Assembly: GCA_034186235.1 (NCBI GenBank)
Contig: JAXGBA010000036.1
Span: forward strand, 1-9,829
Direction: 5' to 3'
Origin: CAKSKB01 sp034186235
GTDB taxonomy: Bacteria > Bacillota > Clostridia > HGM11514
DNA length: 9,829 bases
The notes under the pieces are model-generated. The model saw nothing but the letters and a program-made list of their open reading frames with translations. It did no database searches and was not told the origin of the DNA. Numbering within the stretch: position 1 is the stretch's first letter; every line of letters begins with the position of its first letter. Positions 1 to 6,334 of the stretch are shown piece after piece. Made by a program: the position numbers and the translations under genes.

Positions 1-872
1 CCGAATCTGTCCATAGCCTCGGCATAAGTGAGCCTGAGGAAAGGCGTCTTAATATCAATGCCCTTTACCTCTTTGAAAACTCTTTTGAGAAGTTCTTCGT
101 TGAGAGAAATAATATCGTCAATGTCAACAAAAGACATTTCAATATCTATCTGCGTGAATTCCGGCTGACGGTCGGCACGAAGGTCCTCATCACGGAAACA
201 CTTTGCAATCTGAAAATACCTGTCCATACCGGAAAGCATAAGCAACTGCTTATAAAGCTGCGGCGACTGCGGAAGTGCAAAGAATTTATTGGGATGGACA
301 CGACTCGGAACAAGAAAATCTCTTGCGCCCTCGGGTGTGCTCTTAATAAGAATCGGCGTTTCGATTTCCATAAATCCGTGGGAATCGAAATGGTCCCTTA
401 CAATCTTAACAATTTTATGTCTGAGCATAAGATTTTTCTGCATTGCAGGACGCCTTAAATCAAGAAATCTGTACTTCATCTTGACATCATCATTGACATT
501 TATATCATCGTCAATCTCAAACGGCGGCGTTTCTGAGTTGTTGAGAATTCTGAGTTCGTCAACAAGGATTTCAATCTCGCCTGTTTTAAGCTCGGGGTTT
601 ATGTTGTGCTCATCACGCTTAACAACCGTACCCGAAACGGCAATAACAAATTCTCCTCTTACGGATTCCGCCTTGTCAAAAAGAGCCTTGTCGGTATCAG
701 GATTAAAAGCCAGCTGAACGATACCGCTTCTGTCGCGGAGCCAAACGAATATTAGGCTGCCGAGGTCACGCCTTCTCTGCACCCATCCCATCACGATAAC
801 TCGTCTGCCCTCATCGGAAAGTCTCAAATCACCGCACATATCGGTTCTTTTGAAGTTCTGAATATTTTCCAT
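1..872 (-). CDS. aspS: Aspartate-tRNA ligase (AspRS), C-terminal part outside the window
   Basis: Cytoplasmic class IIb synthetase that charges tRNA-Asp with aspartate using ATP. About 290 N-terminal residues are visible; the family is usually near 590, so roughly half is missing at the left edge. Residues 1-110 form the OB-fold anticodon-binding domain with GWVQRRRDLGSLIF (29-42). The catalytic core follows, with YRFLDLRRP (134-142), the GFMEIETPIL/TPEGARDFLVPSR stretch around motif 1 and the flipping loop (166-191), FFALPQSPQLYKQLLM (197-212), and motif 2, FRDEDLRADRQPEFTQID (226-243). RDLGS rather than RDHGG resembles discriminating, tRNA-Asp-specific enzymes such as that of E. coli; this is inference from family comparison. 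The ATG start (872-870) follows a GAGGAG site that overlaps the hisS stop region, 12 bases beyond the hisS stop, so it is the fourth gene of the lon operon. No T-box leader precedes it. Confidence 0.97.
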   Translation of the reverse strand, partial: MENIQNFKRTDMCGDLRLSDEGRRVIVMGWVQRRRDLGSLIFVWLRDRSGIVQLAFNPDTDKALFDKAESVRGEFVIAVSGTVVKRDEHNINPELKTGEIEILVDELRILNNSETPPFEIDDDINVNDDVKMKYRFLDLRRPAMQKNLMLRHKIVKIVRDHFDSHGFMEIETPILIKSTPEGARDFLVPSRVHPNKFFALPQSPQLYKQLLMLSGMDRYFQIAKCFRDEDLRADRQPEFTQIDIEMSFVDIDDIISLNEELLKRVFKEVKGIDIKTPFLRLTYAEAMDRF

Positions 873-884
873 GGTAATTCTCCT

Positions 885-2126
885 CTATTTAAGAAATTCA
901 TCTATTTCATCAAGTTTAATTTCTGATTTTTCACCGGTTTCCATGTTTTTAAGTTCGGCGCTGCCCGACTCGATTTCGCTGTCCCCCAGAACAACGCTGT
1001 AACGCACACCGAGTTTATCAGCATATTTCATCTGCGCCTTAACGCTTCTCGAAAGCAAATCCTGTTCGCACGAAAAGCCCTTCTGCCTTAAATCAAAAGC
1101 AAGCTTCTGCGCATACTTTTTCGCCTGCTCGCCTATTGAAGCGATATAAATATCGGTTTTCATATCCTTTGGAATATCCTTGTTTTCAAGAACAAGAATA
1201 AGCCTTTCGAGCCCAAGACCGAAGCCGATCCCGGATGTTTTCTGCCCTCCGAGTTCTTCCACAAGCCCGTCATACCTTCCGCCGCCGCATACCGTGCCCT
1301 GTGCGCCGATCTCGTTAGACACAAACTCAAACACGGTTTTTGTATAATAATCAAGCCCTCTTACTATATGCGTGTCGATTTTATATTCAATACCGAGATT
1401 TTCAAGATTTGCCTTTAGACCTTCAAAATGCTCTCTGCACTCATCACAGAGATAATCAAGAATAACCGGAGCACCCTCTGCAATTCCGTGGCAAATCGGT
1501 GATTTGCAGTCCAGAATCCTCAAAGGGTTCGTTTCAAGCCTGTCATGGCAGGTGCCGCAAAGTTCTGATTTACGCCCCTCAAAATACTCTCTCAACGCCT
1601 TGTTGTATTCATTGCGGCAAACCGGGCATCCGATTGAATTGATGTTAAGCGTAAGATTATCAACCCCGAGTTCACCGAAAAATGTATGAACCATCGAAAT
1701 AATTTCGGAGTCTATCGTAGGGTCTGAAGCACCGAATGCCTCAACCCCGAACTGATGAAATTCTCTTAGCCTACCTGCCTGCGGCTTTTCATACCTGTAG
1801 CATGGGGTTATGTAATAAAGCTTGGTAGGCTGCGGCTGCGCATAGAGATTATTTTCAAGATAAGCGCGCACGGCAGGCGAAGTGCCCTCCGGCTTTAATG
1901 TAATGCTTCTGCCGCCTTTGTCGTTGAATGTATACATTTCCTTCTGCACAACATCCGTAGTATCGCCTACTCCGCGTTGAAAAAGCTCGGTGTGTTCAAA
2001 AACAGGAGTGCGGATTTCCTTAAATCCGAACCTTCTGCACACATCTGCCGCCTTGCGTTCTATATAGTGCCATTTATACACATTTTCCGGAATGGCATCC
2101 TTTGTCCCCTTCGGAGCCTGCATCAT
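885..2126 (-). CDS. hisS: Histidine-tRNA ligase (HisRS)
   Basis: Class IIa synthetase, normally a cytoplasmic homodimer, charging tRNA-His. The 413 residues match the family length. N-terminal APKGTKD (4-10) is the typical HisRS opening. Motif 1 lies around 33-60 (RRFGFKEIRTP...FQRGVGDTTDVV). Motif 2 is CYRYEKPQAGRLREFHQFG (109-127). The histidine-specific signatures RGLDYYTKTVFEF (256-268) and GGGRYDGL (281-288) are intact, as is motif 3, GIGFGLGLERL (299-309). Residues 325-411 are the anticodon-binding domain. The insertion (167-230) carries eight cysteines (CPVC 167-170, CGTC 190-193, C207, C212, C227, C230), which suggests structural metal binding as in other clostridial HisRS; that is inference. 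The start is an ATG-ATG pair immediately after the ysxC stop, with AAGGAGG inside the ysxC 3' end 8 bases upstream, so translational coupling is likely. The second ATG (2123) is the alternative start. Confidence 0.98.
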   Translation of the reverse strand: MMQAPKGTKDAIPENVYKWHYIERKAADVCRRFGFKEIRTPVFEHTELFQRGVGDTTDVVQKEMYTFNDKGGRSITLKPEGTSPAVRAYLENNLYAQPQPTKLYYITPCYRYEKPQAGRLREFHQFGVEAFGASDPTIDSEIISMVHTFFGELGVDNLTLNINSIGCPVCRNEYNKALREYFEGRKSELCGTCHDRLETNPLRILDCKSPICHGIAEGAPVILDYLCDECREHFEGLKANLENLGIEYKIDTHIVRGLDYYTKTVFEFVSNEIGAQGTVCGGGRYDGLVEELGGQKTSGIGFGLGLERLILVLENKDIPKDMKTDIYIASIGEQAKKYAQKLAFDLRQKGFSCEQDLLSRSVKAQMKYADKLGVRYSVVLGDSEIESGSAELKNMETGEKSEIKLDEIDEFLK

Positions 2127-2723
2127 TTACAATTCCTCCTTAAAAATCATGTTATTGTCGATATAGTCCCAAATATCTTCTTTTCCAAGACCCGTTTCCG
2201 CCGAGAACATGATAACTTTATCTTCGCCCACATCAAGTGCTTCGCAGATGGCAGCCTTGTTTTTGGCTACTGCGGTTTTCCCGAGTTTGTCGGTTTTTGT
2301 AGCAATCACCATATAATCAAGCCCGGACGCTTTAATCCAGTCAAACATGGTTATATCTTCTTTTGTAGGATTGTGGCGTGCGTCCACAAGCTGAAAAATC
2401 GCTTTAAGCTGCGCACTTTTTGCAAGATATTCGTTAATCATATCCGCCCACTTCTGCCGTTCGTTCCAGGAAACCTTGGCGTAACCGTATCCCGGAAGGT
2501 CAACAAAATAAAGAGCATTTTCAATTTTATAAAAATTCAGAGTAGCCGTTTTGCCCGGGCTTGAGCTTGTCCTTGCAAGCTTTTTTCTGTTTACAAGCCT
2601 GTTTATAAGAGATGACTTGCCGACATTCGACCGCCCGGCAAAAGCTATCTCCGGCAGCGTCACGTTAGGATACTGCCTGCTGCTTACTGCAGAAATAATC
2701 AGCTCTGCATTATTAACATTCAT
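2127..2723 (-). CDS. ysxC: Ribosome biogenesis GTP-binding protein YsxC/EngB
   Basis: Small Era/TrmE-class GTPase needed for late assembly of the 50S ribosomal subunit in Bacillus and relatives. At 198 residues it is the usual length. All G motifs are visible: G1 GRSNVGKS (30-37), the G2 threonine in SSPGKTATLNFY (54-65, T59), G3 DLPGYG (75-80), G4 TKTDK (142-146) and G5 SAETG (174-178). GYGYAKVS after G3 is typical of the EngB branch. The ATG at 2723 is preceded by GTGAGGTAA, which contains the lon stop codon TGA, so lon and ysxC are 8 bases apart and probably coupled. The last codons of ysxC hold the ribosome binding site of hisS. The lonA-ysxC pair is conserved in Firmicutes, which supports the assignment. 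engB and yihA are synonyms. Confidence 0.97.
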   Translation of the reverse strand: MNVNNAELIISAVSSRQYPNVTLPEIAFAGRSNVGKSSLINRLVNRKKLARTSSSPGKTATLNFYKIENALYFVDLPGYGYAKVSWNERQKWADMINEYLAKSAQLKAIFQLVDARHNPTKEDITMFDWIKASGLDYMVIATKTDKLGKTAVAKNKAAICEALDVGEDKVIMFSAETGLGKEDIWDYIDNNMIFKEEL

Positions 2724-2731
2724 AAATTACC

Positions 2732-5110
2732 TCACTGTCTGAGTTCCGACAAAGCCTTGCTTTCACTCGGAATATATCTGTAAGTTTCTTTATCCGCAAG
2801 TGCTGCGGATAATACATCATCAATCGACTTAACCGGAATAAAGGTCATATCATCCATAACCGACTGCGGTATTTCTTCAAGGTCCTTGCTGTTATCATGC
2901 GGAATTATAACGCTTTTAATGCCTATTCTGTAAGCGGCAAGAGCCTTTTCTTTAAGCCCGCCTATGGGCAGAACCTTACCGCGAAGCGTTATTTCACCGG
3001 TCATTGCAACCGTATTTTTAACCGGAACACCCGAAAGTGCGGAAACAATAGCGGTTGCCATCGTGATTCCCGCAGAAGGCCCGTCTTTCGGCGTAGCACC
3101 CTCGGGAACATGCACATGAATATCCTTTGTTTTATAGAACGAGCCGTCAACGCCAAGCTTTGAAGAATTGGCACGAATGTAGCTGATAGCAGCCTTGGCA
3201 GACTCTTTCATCACATCGCCGAGCTGCCCTGTAAGCTCAATTTTTCCGTTTCCGTCCATAACATTGACTTCAACCGGAAGCGTAACACCGCCGACGGATG
3301 TCCATGCAAGCCCTGTTGCGGTGCCGATTTCAGGTTTTTCCTCCGCTTTATCGCCGAGATATTTTTTACCGCCGAGAAAATCCAAAAGATTATTCTTTGA
3401 TACCGTCACGCTTTTATACTCGCCCGACACAATAGCTTTTGCAGCCTTTCTGCAAACATCCGCAACGGAGCGCTCAAGTGAGCGCACACCCGACTCTCTC
3501 GTATAATAATTAATTATATCACAAATTGCCTCATCTGTAAACCTTAATTGCCGTGCGGTAAGACCGTGATTTTTTCTCTGCTTCGGCACAAGGTATTTTT
3601 TGGCAATATTAAACTTTTCGATATCCGTATAACCCGATATTTCAATAACCTCCATACGGTCAAGCAGCGGACGTGACACCGTATCGAGAGTGTTTGCCGT
3701 TGTGATAAACATAACATCGGATAAATCAAACGGTATTTCAATATAATGGTCACGAAAAGCACTGTTCTGCTCTTTGTCCAGAACTTCGAGAAGCGCTGCG
3801 GACGGGTCGCCCTTAAAATCTGTGCTCATTTTGTCAATCTCGTCAAGCAGCACAAGAGCATTACTGCTGCCCGCAGTTTTAACGGCATTTATGACTCTTC
3901 CCGGCATAGCGCCGACATAGGTTTTTCTGTGACCTCTTATTTCCGCCTCATCACGGATACCGCCGAGCGAGATTCTGACAAATTTCCTGTTAAGTGCCCG
4001 GGCTATTGAAGAAGCTATAGAGGTTTTCCCAACGCCCGGAGGCCCCACGAGGCACAAAATAGGACTCTTTATATCGGGCGACAGCTCACGCACCGCAAGA
4101 TGTTCGATAATCCTTTCCTTTACTTTTTCCAATCCGAAATGGTCATTATCAAGAATCTTCTCCGCATTTTCAATATTGGTTGTTTCCGTTGTTTTCTTGT
4201 TCCACGGAAGCTCCGAAACTGTATCAAGATATCCTCTGAGCACTGCGGCATCTGCAGAACCCGACTGCATTTTTTTTAGCCTGTCAAGTTCCTTGTTGAT
4301 TTTCTTCATTGCTCCGTCGGGAAGCCCAAGCTTTTTGAATGTTCTGCGGTATTCCGCAATTTCCTCGGTTGTACCTTCTTCGTCGCCGAGCTCAGACTCA
4401 ATGGCTTTAAGCTGCTCACGTAGATAATAATCTCTCTGGTTCTTATCCATCTGCCCTTTAACCATGGAAGAAATTCTTTGTTCGATTTTCAGAATATCAA
4501 TTTCCTTCGTAAGAACAGACGCAAGAATTATAAGCCTTTTGCAGGGGTCGGTTTCGGCAAGCATATCTTGTTTTCGCTCAAACTCTATAAGCACATTTGA
4601 AGCGATAACATCGGCGAGCCTGTCCAAATCCCTTATGCCGGAAACGGAAGCAATTGTTTCGCCGGAAATTTTCCCCGAAGCCCTTGCATATCCATCGAAT
4701 ATTTCAAGAACTTTTCGGCGCAGCGCCTCATTCTCATCTGAAGAAAAGGCAAGTTCGGAATATTTCAGAGTGCTGACGCTCACGGAAATATACGGCGAAG
4801 ATGTAATCTCCAGTTCTATATTTCCCCTCTCTATACCCTCAACCAGAACCCTAACCGAATCTCCGGGGAGCTTCAGCATCTGCTTAATTCTGGCAACCGT
4901 TCCGACGCTATAAACATCGGAAACGGAAGGAACTTCAATTTCGGGATTTTTCTGAGCCGAAAGAAAAATCAGCTGACCGTTTGCCATTGCATTCTCAAGA
5001 GCGAGAATTGATTTTTTTCTGATAACATCAAAATGTATCAGCATATATGGGAATACCACAAGCCCTCTGAGAGGAACAAGCGGCAAAATTTTATTGTCGG
5101 TTAAATTCAA
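2732..5110 (-). CDS. lon: ATP-dependent protease La (LonA-type)
   Basis: Cytosolic AAA+ serine protease, hexameric in the family, degrading misfolded and regulatory proteins. The 792 residues match LonA. Residues 8-205 are the LON substrate-binding domain (LPLVPLRGLVVFPYM near the start). A coiled helical segment follows (about 205-300). The AAA+ module has Walker A GPPGVGKT (356-363), Walker B ALVLLDEID (418-426), the arginine region SRPLLDRMEVI (479-489) and sensor 2 in ESGVRSLER (539-547). The protease domain (about 595-770) has the catalytic dyad Ser679 in KDGPSAGITMATA and Lys722 in GGLKEKALAA. It starts at TTG (5110-5108): an in-frame TGA lies two codons upstream, and GAAAGGAAG stands 7 bases before the TTG. 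A nearer ATG (5117) is out of frame. A strong promoter lies at 5141-5169. No CIRCE or CtsR box was seen, so heat-shock control is not evident from sequence. Confidence 0.98.
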   Translation of the reverse strand: MNLTDNKILPLVPLRGLVVFPYMLIHFDVIRKKSILALENAMANGQLIFLSAQKNPEIEVPSVSDVYSVGTVARIKQMLKLPGDSVRVLVEGIERGNIELEITSSPYISVSVSTLKYSELAFSSDENEALRRKVLEIFDGYARASGKISGETIASVSGIRDLDRLADVIASNVLIEFERKQDMLAETDPCKRLIILASVLTKEIDILKIEQRISSMVKGQMDKNQRDYYLREQLKAIESELGDEEGTTEEIAEYRRTFKKLGLPDGAMKKINKELDRLKKMQSGSADAAVLRGYLDTVSELPWNKKTTETTNIENAEKILDNDHFGLEKVKERIIEHLAVRELSPDIKSPILCLVGPPGVGKTSIASSIARALNRKFVRISLGGIRDEAEIRGHRKTYVGAMPGRVINAVKTAGSSNALVLLDEIDKMSTDFKGDPSAALLEVLDKEQNSAFRDHYIEIPFDLSDVMFITTANTLDTVSRPLLDRMEVIEISGYTDIEKFNIAKKYLVPKQRKNHGLTARQLRFTDEAICDIINYYTRESGVRSLERSVADVCRKAAKAIVSGEYKSVTVSKNNLLDFLGGKKYLGDKAEEKPEIGTATGLAWTSVGGVTLPVEVNVMDGNGKIELTGQLGDVMKESAKAAISYIRANSSKLGVDGSFYKTKDIHVHVPEGATPKDGPSAGITMATAIVSALSGVPVKNTVAMTGEITLRGKVLPIGGLKEKALAAYRIGIKSVIIPHDNSKDLEEIPQSVMDDMTFIPVKSIDDVLSAALADKETYRYIPSESKALSELRQ

Positions 5111-5117
5111 TTGTCAT

Positions 5118-5126
5118 CTTCCTTTC
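5118..5126 (-). promoter_or_regulatory. lon ribosome binding site that decides the TTG start
   Basis: Minus-strand GAAAGGAAG ends 7 bases before the TTG at 5110, an optimal distance. The same site abuts the out-of-frame ATG at 5117-5115 with no spacing. That ATG would encode only eight residues (MTIEFNRQ, then TAA), which overlaps the first lon codons. The frame and spacing both support TTG as the lon initiator. Confidence 0.75.
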
Positions 5127-5140
5127 ATACCTATCTTATT

Positions 5141-5169
5141 ATTATATATGTTTTTTTACTTTTTTTCAA
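5141..5169 (-). promoter_or_regulatory. Sigma-A promoter of the lon-ysxC-hisS-aspS unit
   Basis: Read on the minus strand, -35 TTGAAA (5169-5164), a 17-base spacer and a perfect -10 TATAAT (5146-5141). The predicted start site is near 5134, giving a leader of about 24 bases to the lon TTG. A run of A-tracts (minus strand) at 5184-5207 lies just upstream of the -35, in the position of an UP element. Confidence 0.8.
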
Positions 5170-5207
5170 CCTTATACTTAAAATTTTTTTAATTTTTTTT
5201 AATTTTT
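5151..5207. promoter_or_regulatory. Phased T-tracts in the lon/metA divergent spacer
   Basis: Runs of five to eight T occur at 5151-5157, 5161-5166, 5184-5190, 5193-5200 and 5203-5207, mostly repeating at about 10-base intervals. Such phasing is known to bend DNA. The tract covers the lon promoter spacer and the region upstream of its -35, and ends about 20 bases before the metA -35. A role as UP element or protein-binding bend is inference. Confidence 0.4.
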
Positions 5208-5228
5208 ATGCTAATATGGGCTAAATAA

Positions 5229-5257
5229 TTGACTATTCGGGGCAATTATGGTATACT
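5229..5257 (+). promoter_or_regulatory. Extended -10 sigma-A promoter of metA
   Basis: TTGACT (5229-5234), a 17-base spacer and TATACT (5252-5257), with an extended -10 TG at 5249-5250. The predicted start near 5264 leaves about 26 bases of leader, which is too short for a SAM riboswitch or T-box. GGAAGTGA (5276-5283) is the ribosome binding site ahead of the ATG at 5290. Confidence 0.82.
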
Positions 5258-5289
5258 TAATGTAATATTTCATACGGAAGTGATAAATA

Positions 5290-6207
5290 ATGCCTATAAG
5301 AATACCGGAAAATATACCGGCATCAAAACAGCTGAAAAAAGAAAATGTGTTTGTAATGAACAGCAAAAGAGCAACCCGCCAGGATATAAGGCCGCTGAAA
5401 ATTGTTATACTCAATCTTATGCCCACAAAGATAACAACCGAAACACAGCTTTTAAGGCTGCTCAGTAATTCTCCGCTCCAGGTGGAAATTGACCTTATGA
5501 AGGTGTCGACCCATATTTCAAAGAACACCCCCGAAGAGCATCTTTTGAAATTCTATCATACATTTGATTATTATAAAGAGGAAAAATTTGACGGCATGAT
5601 TATAACCGGTGCGCCGGTTGAAACAATGGCGTTTGAAGAAGTGGATTATTGGGATGAACTCTGCGAAATCATGGAATGGTCAAAAACCAATGTTACATCG
5701 ACATTTCATATTTGCTGGGGCGCACAGGCAGGGCTTTACTATCATTTCGGAATCGAAAAGAACTTGCTTGATAAGAAAATGTTCGGAATATTCGACCATA
5801 AAGTGTTAAACAAGCGTTCAAGGCTTCTGCGCGGATTTGACGATGTTTTCCCTGCGCCACACTCAAGGCATACCGGAATTGATGAAGGCGCCGTCCGGGA
5901 AGATCCTTCGCTTGAAATAATGGCAGAATCCGGCATTGCCGGACCGTATATTATAGCGACAAAGTCAAGAAAGCAGATATTCGTAACCGGTCACAGTGAG
6001 TACGACCCTCTTACGCTGGCCGAGGAATATTTCCGGGATTTGGATAAGGGACTTGAAATTGAGGTACCGCACAATTATTTTCCGGATGACAACCCGAAAA
6101 AAAAGCCCGTTGTTTCGTGGCGGTCACATGCAAACCTCCTTTACTCCAACTGGCTGAACTATTATGTATATCAGACAACGCCTTATGATATAAGCAAAAT
6201 CAAATAA
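5290..6207 (+). CDS. metA: Homoserine O-acetyltransferase, MetA family
   Basis: Acylates homoserine at the first committed step of methionine synthesis. The 305 residues match the MetA (HTS-like) family. The opening MPIRIPENIPA and LNLMPTKITTETQLLRLL (41-58) are classic. The catalytic cysteine is Cys142 in FHICWGAQAGLYYHFG, with His235 and Glu237 in VTGHSEYDPLTLAEEY. Lys46 and the GAPVE segment (107-111) fit the oxyanion and substrate region. Residue 111 is Glu. In studied MetA enzymes (Bacillus cereus against E. coli) Glu111 goes with acetyl-CoA and Gly111 with succinyl-CoA, so acetyl transfer is inferred here; the symbol metAA is also used. The gene stands alone, divergent from lon, with its own promoter and no visible SAM-responsive leader. 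Its stop is followed by a hairpin at 6295-6325 shared with the convergent gene. Confidence 0.96.
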   Translation: MPIRIPENIPASKQLKKENVFVMNSKRATRQDIRPLKIVILNLMPTKITTETQLLRLLSNSPLQVEIDLMKVSTHISKNTPEEHLLKFYHTFDYYKEEKFDGMIITGAPVETMAFEEVDYWDELCEIMEWSKTNVTSTFHICWGAQAGLYYHFGIEKNLLDKKMFGIFDHKVLNKRSRLLRGFDDVFPAPHSRHTGIDEGAVREDPSLEIMAESGIAGPYIIATKSRKQIFVTGHSEYDPLTLAEEYFRDLDKGLEIEVPHNYFPDDNPKKKPVVSWRSHANLLYSNWLNYYVYQTTPYDISKIK

Positions 6208-6289
6208 TACTGTTTTTTACCAGGTATAAATACCAGAATACTGCAAAGGATATAAGTATAAGCATAAAAATCAAATATCTTTTCTTCAA
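6200..6289 (-). CDS. Candidate 29-residue membrane peptide
   Basis: An open frame from TTG (6289-6287) to TGA (6202-6200) reads LKKRYLIFMLILISFAVFWY (Met if initiated) then LYLVKNSII. It has two lysines and an arginine, about 20 hydrophobic residues and a final lysine, the layout of a one-pass small membrane protein. GGGGGTG, close to the anti-Shine-Dalgarno complement GGAGGTG, ends 5 bases before the TTG, but that sequence is the 3' arm of the terminator of the upstream gene. An in-frame ATG at 6310, in the terminator loop, would give 36 residues but has no ribosome binding site. The 3' end overlaps metA by 8 bases. No family is recognised and chance remains possible at this length. Confidence 0.28.
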   Translation of the reverse strand: MKKRYLIFMLILISFAVFWYLYLVKNSII

Positions 6290-6327
6290 AAAAGCACCCC
6301 CTATCGTCATATGACGAAGGGGGTGTG
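6288..6327 (-). terminator. Intrinsic terminator of the stalk-domain gene (possibly bidirectional)
   Basis: CACCCCCT (6295-6302) pairs with AGGGGGTG (6318-6325), and the inner CGTCAT/ATGACG (6305-6316) is a perfect palindrome. The single unpaired base is A6303. On the minus strand the hairpin is followed by six T (6293-6288), 7 bases or so beyond a long GC stem. On the plus strand, serving metA, the trailing sequence is TGTTTATTA, a weaker tail. Confidence 0.85.
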
Positions 6328-6334
6328 TTTATTA

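Noticed and set aside
1977..2564. 195-codon plus-strand frame across hisS and ysxC
   Set aside because: Antisense to two conserved genes and without an initiation signal.
5111..5170. CIRCE or CtsR operator at the lon promoter
   Set aside because: No TTAGCACTC/GAGTGCTAA pair and no tandem GGTCAAA repeats occur in the spacer.
5170..5289. SAM riboswitch or T-box leader for metA
   Set aside because: The promoter predicts only about 26 bases of leader before the ATG, with no kink-turn, pseudoknot core or T-box motif.
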